A stretch of DNA of 64,000 nt from UBA1181 sp963626555 (GTDB lineage Bacteria; Bacteroidota; Bacteroidia; Bacteroidales; Paludibacteraceae), in NCBI GenBank assembly GCA_963626555.1, contig CAVFXQ010000008.1:3750-67749 (forward strand), read 5' to 3'. The translations under genes and the position numbers were made by a program. The notes beneath the pieces were generated by a model. The model worked only from the letters and a program-made list of their open reading frames with translations. It did no database searches and was not told the DNA's origin. Shown here piece by piece: positions 34,701 to 37,588 of this stretch (within the stretch, counting starts at the first letter, position 1; every line of letters starts with the position of its first letter).

Positions 34701-36234
34701 ATTTTTTTGTTTCAGCAGTAAAGTAACCGTATGTGCGGTGTGAACTAGCTTTGAAAAAATGGTATGTGTTACCGCTACCTGTAGTCGCATAGTCTTCCAC
34801 GCAATCGTGGTTTAGTACTTCAAATATTATTTCTTCTCCAATGTATGGGCGGAGGTCATATGAGACTGTAGTCCAAGGCTTGTAATAAGTTCCGGCCAAC
34901 TCTGTTTGCGTAAGATATGATTGCAAACATTTGACCGATGTCGCCTCTTGTATATGTTCTTCGCAATCTGTGCTTGAACAATTCAGGATTGAGTCGTTTG
35001 TGGCAGCATTGTTGTTTTCTCCATATTCAACATATCGATCTTTTGCATCGTACCAACTGCATTGGGTACATATTTGTAAGGTCGTGTCATATTGGACAGT
35101 CCCATATTTAGAACACTCGGCTGTTACGTTCCAGACCCTCCAACCCCAAAAATCCTCTTCAAAACGTACATCTTTGCCGTTCTCATCTTTGTATTTTTCA
35201 TCTGCACTAATCGTCCAATCGCATTTCCATGCGTTTTGTCTACCACTCCAACGGCAGTTTGATCCCAGTTTCGTACAGTTGCCGTTCGCATCTTTTTCTA
35301 AGCATTGGTCGTACCAGTCCTCTACCCAATTTTTGGTAAAGGTTTTCGTAAGGCAAATGTCGCGTGTCTTTTTTACTACAAACGATTTATAGTCGTCGCA
35401 TTTGAATCCTTTCTCCTTTGCTTTATTCTCGCATGTTGTACAATATGATTTGTAGTTATCTTCGGTAACGTTGCTTAAATCATCAGTGCATGTGTAGTCT
35501 TTTTGTTCGTAACTTTTCAGGTTGCATTTTGAACATAGTCCATCTTTGGTTTGGTTTGTACTCGCTTTTGTCAATCCATTGCTGTTCAAAACAACGGTAG
35601 AGGCACAGATTGTGTCATTTCCTCTGATAATATAGATGGCAAATGGAGGTTTGTCTGCGTTGTGTTCATGGTTGTCGTTGGCACCAGTCATAACGACTGC
35701 ATACTTGTAAGTGAGCAATGTTGAATTTTCATCAACAGTGAATTTGTATTGCATTTTCTCTGCCATTGCACGTGGGTACGTTCCTGAGCCGAGTGTTGCA
35801 ACGTCGTTTTCTGTAGCGTCTTTAGAACCGATTCTTACAGAATATTTGCTATTGTTTGGGACTTGTGTCAGGTTGTTACATGCAACATTTGGATCGTTGC
35901 TTGCAGATGACATTACCTCGAACGAACCGTTGATTGTGTTGACCTGTGTAGTTTCTGTTTCCTTCCAGACATCGGTAGCGTCAACAGTGGCTCTTGAGTC
36001 TGGACTTATTCTTTGATTTGAGTAGACGAACGTACCATCGTAGTTTGTGGAGTATCCTGTCGGTCCATAGTAGGAATAATAGCGGGTCCAATTATCAAAG
36101 TTTCCATTTTCAAAACTCATGTTCGGAGTGCTGATGTTGCTTTCTGCTGCTGAAAGCGTAGCGCACAGAGTGAAAAGCCCTGAGAATAATAATATGAGTA
36201 TGTGTCGCATTGTCTTGTGTATACGTTTGCGCAT
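10723..36234 (-). CDS. Giant 8503-residue T9SS-secreted Ig-like repeat protein (putative adhesin)
   Basis: A single open frame of 25.5 kb with no interruption. Order of parts: signal peptide (about 1-30; start at residue 1 or at Met9); carbohydrate-binding/jelly-roll-like N-terminal domain (FENGNFDNW ... KPWTTVSYDLRPYIGEEI, about 35-500) interrupted by a cysteine-rich insert at about 231-437; a linker; about 90 tandem Ig/PKD-like domains of ~85 residues (about 711-8320); a PKD-like domain; and a CHU_C (type B T9SS) sorting domain at the very end. Each repeat typically begins near x-C-x-G/N, contains Y.W(S/T), and ends TD.NGC, so each domain probably has one disulfide formed after export. By analogy with SprB-like and other giant Bacteroidota proteins, inference is surface adhesion, gliding or matrix formation; no enzyme motif was seen. 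It has its own consensus promoter and terminator, so it is monocistronic. Mass should be near 900 kDa. Confidence 0.93.
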   Translation of the reverse strand: MRKRIHKTMRHILILLFSGLFTLCATLSAAESNISTPNMSFENGNFDNWTRYYSYYGPTGYSTNYDGTFVYSNQRISPDSRATVDATDVWKETETTQVNTINGSFEVMSSASNDPNVACNNLTQVPNNSKYSVRIGSKDATENDVATLGSGTYPRAMAEKMQYKFTVDENSTLLTYKYAVVMTGANDNHEHNADKPPFAIYIIRGNDTICASTVVLNSNGLTKASTNQTKDGLCSKCNLKSYEQKDYTCTDDLSNVTEDNYKSYCTTCENKAKEKGFKCDDYKSFVVKKTRDICLTKTFTKNWVEDWYDQCLEKDANGNCTKLGSNCRWSGRQNAWKCDWTISADEKYKDENGKDVRFEEDFWGWRVWNVTAECSKYGTVQYDTTLQICTQCSWYDAKDRYVEYGENNNAATNDSILNCSSTDCEEHIQEATSVKCLQSYLTQTELAGTYYKPWTTVSYDLRPYIGEEIIFEVLNHDCVEDYATTGSGNTYHFFKASSHRTYGYFTAETKKFETVIKNCNDGTITLTAPEGFKNYSWSSGLSQSGTDKNIATIKATNVTEGNEYSVTMSSDESDKNLLGNINGTNSSSSCTKAVDKFTLISKPIDTDINNDIACYNEVVFTDNSQIKKIKYNKYNPASGQFEMVDYKPDSILYQIWTYNYEGRDYETQGNPVTLELPSPSVNQDTVYKVNRTLYTANDCQISDVVDITVKRRPEVIIDGDPTICYGEKKTITLTGENAYLGSYTNSFGNPYKYVWTDEAGNTQKDAGSSTDKVQTGEAATKLVISPTSTGSVYYYLNINSTETGSTGTTRECVYTGEYNVTVYESPTLTLDVAKDATTGVRTKNICKGETAEFGATTNITGNFGWNTVCDTVGLQDIEKDASTHTFSTPVINDDVTYYYAVVTASDGACMMIDSVKFVTMESPKLEIEGPTQVCSGTDYEFKASGAEKSSSYVWTYGGGLTFQSPTLDLEFGSAFTAGSKTTLKLTGENENGCSSTTDTTIMVNKLPEPKVECALTNGCTICEGEELKLKASGADYFEEWAGGVSPTYYGVSADATQNAEEIKNHVYMSDVPSTATQTYEVVGVDSFQYKNNDGDLLYTECKSTVDFSNFSITEAPKISIIDNNAIAGNVCEGEAVNLDASGAGSYYWSTSRDFSSTLSSDSKLKDTPATGLSSIKYYLKGFTGTNHTGCTWVDSTEITIHKAPTFTVSAEKGYICQNSSDVLTAKENDGATGDDAISTFEWINGPQSATYTVTPDVTTTYYVTATNSNQCASAKKAVTVTVVNAPTLTFKGDDRACENVEISLDATVDAPSGATYTDTYVWKYDNKQINTDETKTTASHTPSSTGTVYYELSAERAYTATIDGETKSATCQSTLRQGIQIDNAPSLAITGHEAGLCTGQKITLSASGAGTGKQYTWTIEGESGETVAPTKEISTVGKEVYAPNPTETIEVTVKADGDNNCTGTKTINVSTYALPVVATTPTSTSVCENSEVKISVDKNNSYTCDGTAATYSWKLTDEDNNNIGDATGEDVSLSLSQTTTFTVVATDVHGCVSKAATAKATANKYPTIKTKSVPAAICQGLGIEIVLEDETAKQISYEWSDAQTYTNGTKHTGNTYKFSVSAADLKLTDDINNYLVDLKLISIEGCETDTTYSFPVSTPPVIYITGSDNGCANTNVTLTAKGGTTGNYVWSTNEKTDVITPTLVTGDNTFTVQGADKNGCVGTSDVFTVTGNDSPTITLKASATDVCQNKSVIITPSSDKSGTTYTWEYATYTTDASGNKVLNDTKGYPCTDCNTNINPTITDNTAYIATGTSNDCQGKATIYISAKETPVITITADKSTLCPGEETTTLHAKNTNGNATVNGWKWDNSTATTEDLTTGTINASTAFKVVASTAENCDAEASITLDVYTKEAIGIDNGTGQVCEGSSIDLKAIGGTRDWKWTATNATISATDESATISNATSGSDVTVTLSALDNHGCTTEPATSTIKVIAKPEIAVSATERPCPGSNVTFTATEKSGDNTKMSSNGWTWYEGAISDANKKDVSSSNYQLTNVQENTTITYNVTGTDINGCISDAVQKSVTVATKPNLDVTTGKTVVCRNEKVTLTISSTETGEKIFTLPNGETKTTNETQITFDTTLTIAKTYTFTVTVKNESGCENTESVDITVNDIPKVTLTSADGKNSVCEGQSIDLVATPSDASLSAFEWKHTTETDSKTAFTPTSTNKTASVRVKDGECYSDWATYNVSIIAKPTLSINGVSDVDKDATTANESICKGSSVTLTASGSESGNYQWLEGVTGVGGGTNYTPTVSKKTTFAVFGSNASGCYDTAWYVVDVKELPVFTPTIAPICTGNVATIQLDNKVESFTVSWTSTSAQEVVVEDGSNGVDSYTTTETFNNSTNFSIIGYANGCASEKKTASLTVNAKPDIQITCDPIDKAICQETGNATLTATGGVVSKYVWTLENTVIANGTDKATISNVNTAGSYTYKVVGENESGCQNEATIAITVNEKPTVSIKVADGPICVGSSKELTAESTAGTYVWYNESGQQVGVGEKIEPVFNSTTAVKYSVEATDNNGCKATATSDEITAQALPVATVENATVCSGTEAEVSIKGVKSVKWPTGTFNSDASGSNTYSFGTVTASKSYDVTVYSEADGGGCSSEATVTVNVEELPTISISGETSVCSGANVNLTATATNCDITWDNLPSGLTATNGNVAGTITTAGTYKFSVTAKSTTTAKCEKTESVTLTVNALPTNTITVSNATENGGKNYICAGSTVELASGTAYSHYEWSIAGNSNVINTEEKATFSPTAETTYQLVATDANGCETAPVSQTIYVVSAPTFDFDAENYNVCEGNPATVSITNASSDVDFTWTTSGTYTKNGNNSITTEALTADATVTVLAKSTIVPTCTTEKSKIVSVNPSPVFTILGDAEVCAGVDLELSGSNSAYEYDWYEGDNTTAVATKSSTHTINKNTTADETIVYTVVATDKSSKCQAKDSKTININARPQLEAFASTAACEGVDVTFTATDKAGSVMSSKYEWFDENGIATGETTQSITVSIAKGSNTSKKGSVISYSNGCASERVSYEVTPSANPTLTVSGTLLACSGDKPSSDIKVTADMAGLKYIWSEGTSQIQEVTQTGTECPITVLGDNLKAITEDKTYTVEASIAGQCSATIEVPVKVVSKPTVSISLDTKDCPGETNTLSATEGNGYTYQWYEKEGNDYNSISGETNYQYIATKDKAGDYTYQVKVGLTQTVDGQSVTCYNETEASFTVQATPNITLTGGDQTVCKGQSVEIYADGGQSYTWTANSATVSTDAQYIFNADKSVDITISGTNEYGCVGTTTAKVEVKDNPIINVTAEQICPNTEAKLQNSSDDDITIAWAAGSYDPTSKIWTSDEKISAAKSYTLTGTKTYDLGNGKSLVCSSDATVTANSFYPAPSAEIYVNNQQTNGQTYTVCQNVTELPVKAVLTGNSQYSTSWSSNKTEHSFGSNNANETTLTLNSVAGTIQAVVTENEHNCSTTIEQEIAFYGKESISITGSESVCAGENAEFTVSQGDAVSYTWTVKEGTEDVASSRITASDGGKTITVANVTKDITAYVVGQDANECETNPSNKVTVTAKAKPTITIETDKANATTICSGEGIKLTAISTATAKVQWNGQNEETERSTYSIASLTAENTTEKTYSVSATDGGCTTQSEVKVTINPLPKLILTEAYGFCDGESATFTVTDLYNSSNITYSWAEPDNDGNATNTFNTQTGNTYTATKKGIYSVRGKDNTTECTSEPVNSQTVVVYSKPKDLKIESGIACVGKDVELTASSSTNNTTFEWYSKTSSASDFSALGTGENQTVTATDNAVSYKIKGAATYTLANGSTLTCEALSDPVDVTGNAIPTFTIDKPSSVCYGNTVDISVSGYTDGTIFEWTQNNTVVLDGQTTEATKQYTTGNLTTAETYSVIATLDGCSSDAQTITVEPKTKPVINNINVSSPICEGETVTLTADATATTYNWIINSETLADKTQSVTYPSSNGLTAGTYNYSLTIENDGCMSETMDGQFTVNQKPTIALNGKTSYCPGETTDIAVTSTVASITWYNYDNDTKKDGSLISQGTSNTDKLQETLAEENKSYFYHLYISDGTCEADKVFEVTTYALPNIEGTGSATICYGSEVQLRAKGGNTTDDVTIEGLTGKVGTDENVGYTVFTDKPTTDTNYNVTVTSADGCSATDVWTVTIAPLPDVMINNKINGSEAICQGETPVSLTASSSTAGVSYKWSTGETSATTNVAPAASTTYTVTATYEPITNTFCEGSTEYTVNVNPIPTVEFDGDDIACNGGTATFRIKDPVSNYTYTWADGYTGGTERTTEALTTAKTYSVTATDNTTGCTSQATTHTVSVVENPTVTLSQNSASVCNGGTLPDVSITNTGMKSYYWTNQGEENRISTEATLSGIVVESDKKYEAYVETADGCIGKADFEVKVLSLPSVTISGDNYVCDQSRAIINASAVDAVAPYSFKWSSDDQSLILSTDISNASQVTTSKLTQAGGKNGNGVYTVYATAIDGNGCLSKNKAEHTISVAQTPTLTTNVDQASVCAGSDVTLSASGAGANATYTWYKKGATEADDKELANSAKTTVTITENSEFYVKATTSLGCEVKSSPIAVTTKSAPTIDNIDNMSICEGSSTEIIIETTPSTATITVDGIGAEKDANNANKYKFTPNGSTEYTITAKDNGCTSEKTFTITTNTLPVVQINNYVEGGRTALCYNENGQYTLTATSSNTAKSYQWYTVNGTDEVAISNADGQSYNAPTTQSADYKVKFTDNNGCEGTSTYSVVVNALPEFKLEPVAEAVCTDGSTTINVVASNYAQNYEWPAELGLTNTARSATVTLSGNAGNTKTYSVKATDGNGCTYTASTSIYEVANPTFDLKADNICDGGNVVLTATAPTADNLTYTWGIDGDAQSSVNGDNTTVTFTEASTQVASMAPKEYEVTGSWTKIYNSKNYTCTTKNTTYVTVNELPSVSVSGASLVCAEDDKKVTLTATGTNLTTYEWQKGDSYSDDKSAENDNTSENTFEVTPDVGQDGESTTTYYTVRVTDGNGCQNTATASILRVGKTNIEIPEEHIGVCMGTDATLNSGISGTNYTFAWTKNGSTMSSENGNSLSITNITSDATYAVKATASYISDQQTKYCEATKTFKVESKTIPTLSFSGFGNVCYNNPTPLVVNATNTDYIVWEGKSTNIKDNEGSDDNANENEISFSPKELITELTIFEFTAYKNYVISRDGTSTTNVQNLTCTATGHQNAGPRNLPTIAVEDVRTCINSEKTLKVTATSAQSGITFNYDWKAPGEESWNAGTDSKTITPTIKGEYEYKVRVTDTYKCADSATITLTVDTLPTFTLSGDIAECNGNTVTISASNKSLEYDWTNSGNYNPNSSNRYTVTNALTIAVKAKDGNGCLSSPVNHSVEVLSNPEISIAATTPCYNKPATLTITDNVTEGINTYSWNKSSITEISDGVFTTDNLKDASTYTVTATKLYDSNNKSCVAKETVDVNVNALPNISVNADGAYCNGTRDISITANGGLAYKWSTQEITEPTADLTEANTYSIAGPLTAEMNIYVWGQDANGCKASAETNIQVNDNPKFHISGDTVVCLGSSTKVKAIAENGGMDFTWTVNGNSTTSDEYTFNNVTKDVKVTVVAKNENGCTTTYEFTVKAVNAPAITADNFDKTICKGSTAQLEINDIQAADNGNAATIIWKDAAGRTIAGENTTKYTTPAVNSSNTKYTVEASYAYSQYETETVTCPTTATFTINVNDLPYITISGDESVCEGENATLTASATGTGTKQSYQWFVKTPNGINFLSNNATSTRNPINEIGAYDEATRAVTYYVIVSDEHLGSATCEDTAWQNVKVKELPTFGLSTADSKTTVCQGDIVTINADKPSLLYDWNGAGYQNTTSYELNVNAETHLTVKAMDQATSCEGSATIDLYTKPYPIIEFESVPTVCANQENKTINISSSKKDQYDWKWQLNNKNGEVKSTTSSCETGLLKDNQDFYITATLNECTTDSTITIQVNQLPEIIIEEGSNISVCSGSDLVLHAEGGIAYVWKEYDATQYKASSELQTTNIINSEKIKVWGKDNNGCENSAEIEISVNPLPEFSVNYNTGYCVGSQAILEATSNEGLSYVWANKKDFSSESIVSRAQVFRPIITQDTIFYVKGTNNNGCTAEGYKTVTLKAFDYPDIELIAPASVCKGSEATLEVVNKGVAATYAWSGIDKTDAKITVNVAKNTKFTVTATSEEGGCKTLKDAVVGVLQLPTIIAEDAKVCEGNNGTIGARSNSTITEWYWMDASETNILQQKDANGNKYTTTEANGITSETRYVAKGIDAQGCEGSVVVKISNYENPKFTIATNSPVCNGSDIKLTASNRTLSYDWNDGDGYKSDWSFSETADATKTYAREVIGKSAEGCTTKISVPAITIQNLPVFELDMKNDLGATSEYVCLGGNMTITSNVADYTYSWSTTDKTYAETSNKMTFENVQGQTFVSVTAKEALKGDEYCTTTIEKTIKVWSLPDIKIESDKSEICLDSTVTLTAKGGVSGKYVWLTPAGEKTDNVKVTPSVKFATGEAGRSLTYEVQGTDANGCVNTATTDLMVYNRPTLTIPAVEPVCRGTEATIQAIGSANSYIWNIKGNDKVIGTSDLITPKVVPANGENSVTYTVRAEDMNTCVNFGEITVKVKEYPTLTYKTTSPTGKDSICKGLPQSIKIQMEGADTWEWTDEVNTNSFREFTSLNAQKRITVKGTTAGCTTDTTIEIGIWTLPDFSLDGVSNICNNSSLTITAKAISDKDQYTYEWIGKNHTGDSYTETVKTANTFTYTVKATDANKCYATQSHTVKVNALPTVTITDRTPVVCEGDATTAEATGAIDYAWYTAESINGPWTANGTGDVTNLTVNAPVYLRVIGTDINGCENRDSILVSTKPYPVITIEEAPAAVCYDENATVKVSGADTYTWDKDDETVTIETSTSGNKHISAITEKLTGDRTFKVTGTTNGCATDKTINVSVWSLPSISISTVKSNNEICEKESILLNAAGGESGKYIWNISGNTTVIGTEDSYTAAPTTVGTTTYQVHGEDIHGCKNQSEFDVVVNELPDIKIEGVDAVCMKEQVTLVAISSVGIRNYNWSSGETDQTITATITNGKTFQVEVEDYNGCKNSAKKAVAAKSIPSLAATLPKYICNGDETEVVLSGAEKYYTTEDDLIPNGKMTISPSKDTTFTIVAYVGECSQTKDISLQVFENPTVWISSSADAICKGASATLTANGATQYEWVGESITNTKRTVSPLETTQYVVYGTDDNGCHSTSEPYTIKVNTAPEFTVEATSDYVCEGSYDTLFVKYDKNVDGHATSFTWTNTGELKDSIYPAIYETANYMVIGRNDYGCETTRMKLITKKDYPTLSFESSNDIICEGTDVTITAISNATDYKWQDGTIGNEYEITNIDAGKTLTAYATLNGCTTTDQFVVNVNPKPYVWITGSRDTCTYSEITLSAKGASTYKWSNGKSGENINIFYKNEPGTYQYSVVGTDVNGCSFETEPYEVTVHGAPKIIITGSAEVCDGTSAQLTASGANTYIWTSGYNSNDATIYPTITKRTFFNVIGKDIYGCEGSANKWVNVIEYPTLAYEAPAQVCKGEPAKFTITGASKYFYNGDTIEGKTFTYTDVPENTTTYTVVGDKSGCQSSIRFMIDVLQHPTVWISGTNTICKESSTLLTASGALTYVWTSDKTGKTAISTAESYNAHPTEKTTYTVVGTDANKCSSTQTYTVNVDSLPKFEIDGPTQACEGNTITLAIKNGDALKYSWSNGASGETVTPIINKSTVFTVEATGSNNCTVKKTHTVRSYAYPTLSYSAPAQACAKTPVQIIVTGADSYNWANDPKNHTGRMTDYPEGTTVYNVEGVSNNCATNLSISVDVLQNPTVSYQGNTSICRGTKMELVAYGAKEYQWSTGLKSDTLTTYPSVSRDYTLTGKDEFGCATTITIPVAVHQKPSFEVFGEDSICRGYTAEFYASGDAQTYYWGFGTNVTDDARSMNDEIVTETIEKSIPIYVMAVDSNNCSTIVQKRITLKQSPSVLHTGKDVICLGDTAELIGHGASSYYWTYNISAKSDTAYGDTLRFKPIGNTRVTLVGLLGSCETSTDIQVTANASPSVAIRGDSAVCKGDNAVLTAFGAQDYEWSNGIIGSSTILEALEKSTTISVKGTSSNGCSSTAEVEVAVSNRPEVWLKLADITGCPGTPTTISMVAGGAQNFQWSSEPVNQEIAGNTVNELSATIDELTHVIVTGYDVSGCYTTADLYVDTLTHKPIQFSVEPSVILEENPIITMKGIYPDNAEWTWDAGDGIGEGIEGVEATYNYPNPGTRDSFIVTANVIDELGCEYSVDSTIYVWKMFWMPTAFTPNEDGINDVFRLKGTQFLTKVKLTIYNRIGTIVFQTEDIDGYWDGKYNNEKCPEGIYGYTVDWESNGFHGIDKSGTKKGYIQLIR
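10726..11007 (-). other. CHU_C (T9SS type B) sorting domain of the giant protein
   Basis: The last ~93 residues read MPTAFTPNEDGINDVF, then LTIYNRIGTIVFQTED, then WDGKYNNEKCPEGIYGYTV and a final KGYIQLIR. This is the canonical gliding-motility-associated C-terminal domain, which targets proteins to T9SS with PorP/SprF-type partners in known systems. Confidence 0.93.
11270..34105 (-). repeat. Tandem array of about 90 Ig-like domains inside the giant gene
   Basis: Counting the opening motif by eye (for example ICYGEKK, VCEGSSIDL, ICKGASATL, VCKGDNAVL) gave about 90 copies over ~7600 residues, an average near 85 residues each. The repeats are clearly homologous in protein but well diverged in sequence. 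Several deviate, with an extra strand, or with Asn, Asp, Glu or Lys replacing Gly after the first Cys. The count is manual and may be off by a few. Confidence 0.85.
34924..35544 (-). other. Cysteine-rich insert in the N-terminal domain of the giant protein
   Basis: Residues about 231-437 hold 17 cysteines, including CSKC, CTTC and CTQC pairs, plus many Trp, Lys and Asp. The segments before (ICASTVVLNSNG) and after (KPWTTVSYDLRPYIG) read as two halves of one domain commonly found intact at the start of large Bacteroidota PKD proteins. The block therefore appears to be inserted into it. No known family was recognised. Confidence 0.6.
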
Positions 36235-36278
36235 AATAATTGTCTTTGTTTGATCTGCTATACAAAATTTCTAATTTG

Positions 36279-36309
36279 CAAAGTTATTAATAAAATAGAA
36301 AGAGGCAAA
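36279..36309 (-). promoter_or_regulatory. Consensus Bacteroidota promoter of the giant gene
   Basis: On the minus strand TTTG (36309-36306), exactly 19 bases, then TAACTTTG (36286-36279). Both boxes match TTTG / TAnnTTTG perfectly. Transcription should begin near 36272, giving a ~40-base leader. Confidence 0.75.
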
Positions 36310-36366
36310 ATGAGAAAGAGGGAAAATATTTTTTTGCGTAAAAACGTAAAAAAAAACGAAGAAAGG

Positions 36367-36397
36367 TTTGGAGATAAAGGAAAAGGTTGTATCTTTG
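36367..36397 (+). promoter_or_regulatory. Consensus Bacteroidota promoter of the tRNA-Glu gene
   Basis: TTTG (36367-36370), exactly 19 bases, then TATCTTTG (36390-36397). Both boxes are perfect. It points away from the giant gene's promoter and reads into the tRNA 61 bases downstream of the -7 box. Confidence 0.8.
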
Positions 36398-36458
36398 CAA
36401 CGTCAAAAAGAAATGAGGCGTTTAAAATAAAATTTACTTGTTTCTTTTGAAAGAAAAT

Positions 36459-36531
36459 GGCGGATTAGTGTAGGGGTCCAGCACGTAGCTCTCTCACGGC
36501 TTAGACCCGGGTTCGAATCCCGGATCCGCTA
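36459..36531 (+). tRNA. tRNA-Glu (anticodon CUC)
   Basis: 73 bases fold as a cloverleaf: acceptor GGCGGAT/ATCCGCT (first pair G-U), D stem GTGT/GCAC, anticodon loop CTCTCAC with CTC at 36493-36495, variable loop AGAC, T arm CCGGG-TTCGAAT-CCCGG, discriminator A. CCA is not encoded (CTA follows). The outermost anticodon-stem pair (27-43) is a U-U mismatch. A promoter and a terminator flank it closely, so it is a single-gene unit. Confidence 0.88.
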
Positions 36532-36533
36532 CT

Positions 36534-36561
36534 AAAAGGAGGTTGATAACCTCCTTTTTTT
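36534..36561 (+). terminator. Terminator after tRNA-Glu
   Basis: An 11-bp perfect stem, AAAAGGAGGTT (36534-36544) with AACCTCCTTTT (36548-36558), has a 3-base loop and a T run. Confidence 0.9.
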
Positions 36562-36583
36562 GTTTCTGATTATTGGTTTGTTT

Positions 36584-37582
36584 ATGAAAATCATACAGTC
36601 TGCGATAGTATTTTTATTTGCAATGGGCCTTTTGTCCTGTAGTTCAAATAAAGGTGAGAATAATTCAGTGTCGGGAACGATCAATACAACGGTTCCTGCG
36701 AAATCATTAGTTATTCGTCCGACGTTTGAGGTCGACAGTGCGATGTGTTTTTTGAAAAGACAATGTGATTTCGGATGTCGGGTACCTATGTCGGAGGCGC
36801 ATATACAATGTGCGGTGTACCTTCAACAACAGTTGTGTCTATATTGCGACACAGTTGTGGTACAGAAATTTGATGCCGTCAACTATGCTGGAGAGACGTG
36901 GAATGGTACAAATCTGATTGGGCAGATTCATCCCGAGATGATTCGGAGAGTGGCGTTGTTCGCCCATTGGGATTGTCGATCGGTTTCGGATAATGACGAG
37001 AAAGAAAATTGGCATAAACCTGTGATGGGTGCTAATGATGGTGCCAGTGGGGTGGCAGTGTTGTTGGAGGTCGCTCGCCAGTTGCAGTTAGGAAATGATT
37101 CTTTGGGTGTAGATATTGTCTTTTTAGACTTGGAAGATGGTGGTCAGCCTTCATTTGAAGTGGGCGAAAAAGAGGACACTTGGTGTTTAGGTTCGCAATA
37201 TTTGGTGAAAAATCCATACTATAAGAATGGAAAGCCAGAATGGGGAATACTTTTGGATATGGTAGGCGGAAAGTCTCCGTTCTTCGGGTTTGACGAAGTG
37301 TCGCTCTATTTTGCGGAGTCTCGTTTGCGCCAAGTGTGGCAACATGCGCAGCAGTTGGGCTATAGCAATTCGTTTGTACCGCAAAAATCGGGTTCGATTA
37401 TGGACGACCATTATTACATTAACCTTTTCGCTCGAATACCGACCATCGACATTATCGACTATCATTCAGAGCGAGGGTTCGCTGAGACGTGGCATACACA
37501 ACAGGACATTCCCGAAAATATAGACCCCAACACTCTGAAAATGGTGGGTGAAGTTGTTCTGAAAACACTTAGAGAGCAATAG
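36584..37582 (+). CDS. M28-family glutaminyl-peptide cyclotransferase-like lipoprotein
   Basis: 332 residues from ATG 36584. An upstream TTG in the preceding terminator's T run is implausible as a start. The lipoprotein signal ends in lipobox GLLSC (Cys19). The M28 zinc-peptidase fold is recognised from AHWDCR (127-132), GANDGASGVAVLLE (149-162; Asp152), FLDLEDGG (180-187; Glu184), LLDMVGG and TWHTQQD (His304). Asp152, Glu184 and His304 are the probable zinc ligands. Bacterial glutaminyl cyclases of this family convert N-terminal Gln to pyroglutamate on exported proteins, a common modification of Bacteroidota periplasmic and surface proteins. An M28 aminopeptidase is the alternative. The lipid anchor places it in the periplasm or outer membrane. 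It ends 6 bases before the polysaccharide gene that follows. Confidence 0.82.
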   Translation: MKIIQSAIVFLFAMGLLSCSSNKGENNSVSGTINTTVPAKSLVIRPTFEVDSAMCFLKRQCDFGCRVPMSEAHIQCAVYLQQQLCLYCDTVVVQKFDAVNYAGETWNGTNLIGQIHPEMIRRVALFAHWDCRSVSDNDEKENWHKPVMGANDGASGVAVLLEVARQLQLGNDSLGVDIVFLDLEDGGQPSFEVGEKEDTWCLGSQYLVKNPYYKNGKPEWGILLDMVGGKSPFFGFDEVSLYFAESRLRQVWQHAQQLGYSNSFVPQKSGSIMDDHYYINLFARIPTIDIIDYHSERGFAETWHTQQDIPENIDPNTLKMVGEVVLKTLREQ

Positions 37583-37588
37583 AATAGC

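Noticed and set aside
36202..36450. 82-codon plus-strand frame between the giant gene and the tRNA
   Set aside because: It covers both consensus promoters and the start of the giant gene on the other strand, so the sequence is explained without it.
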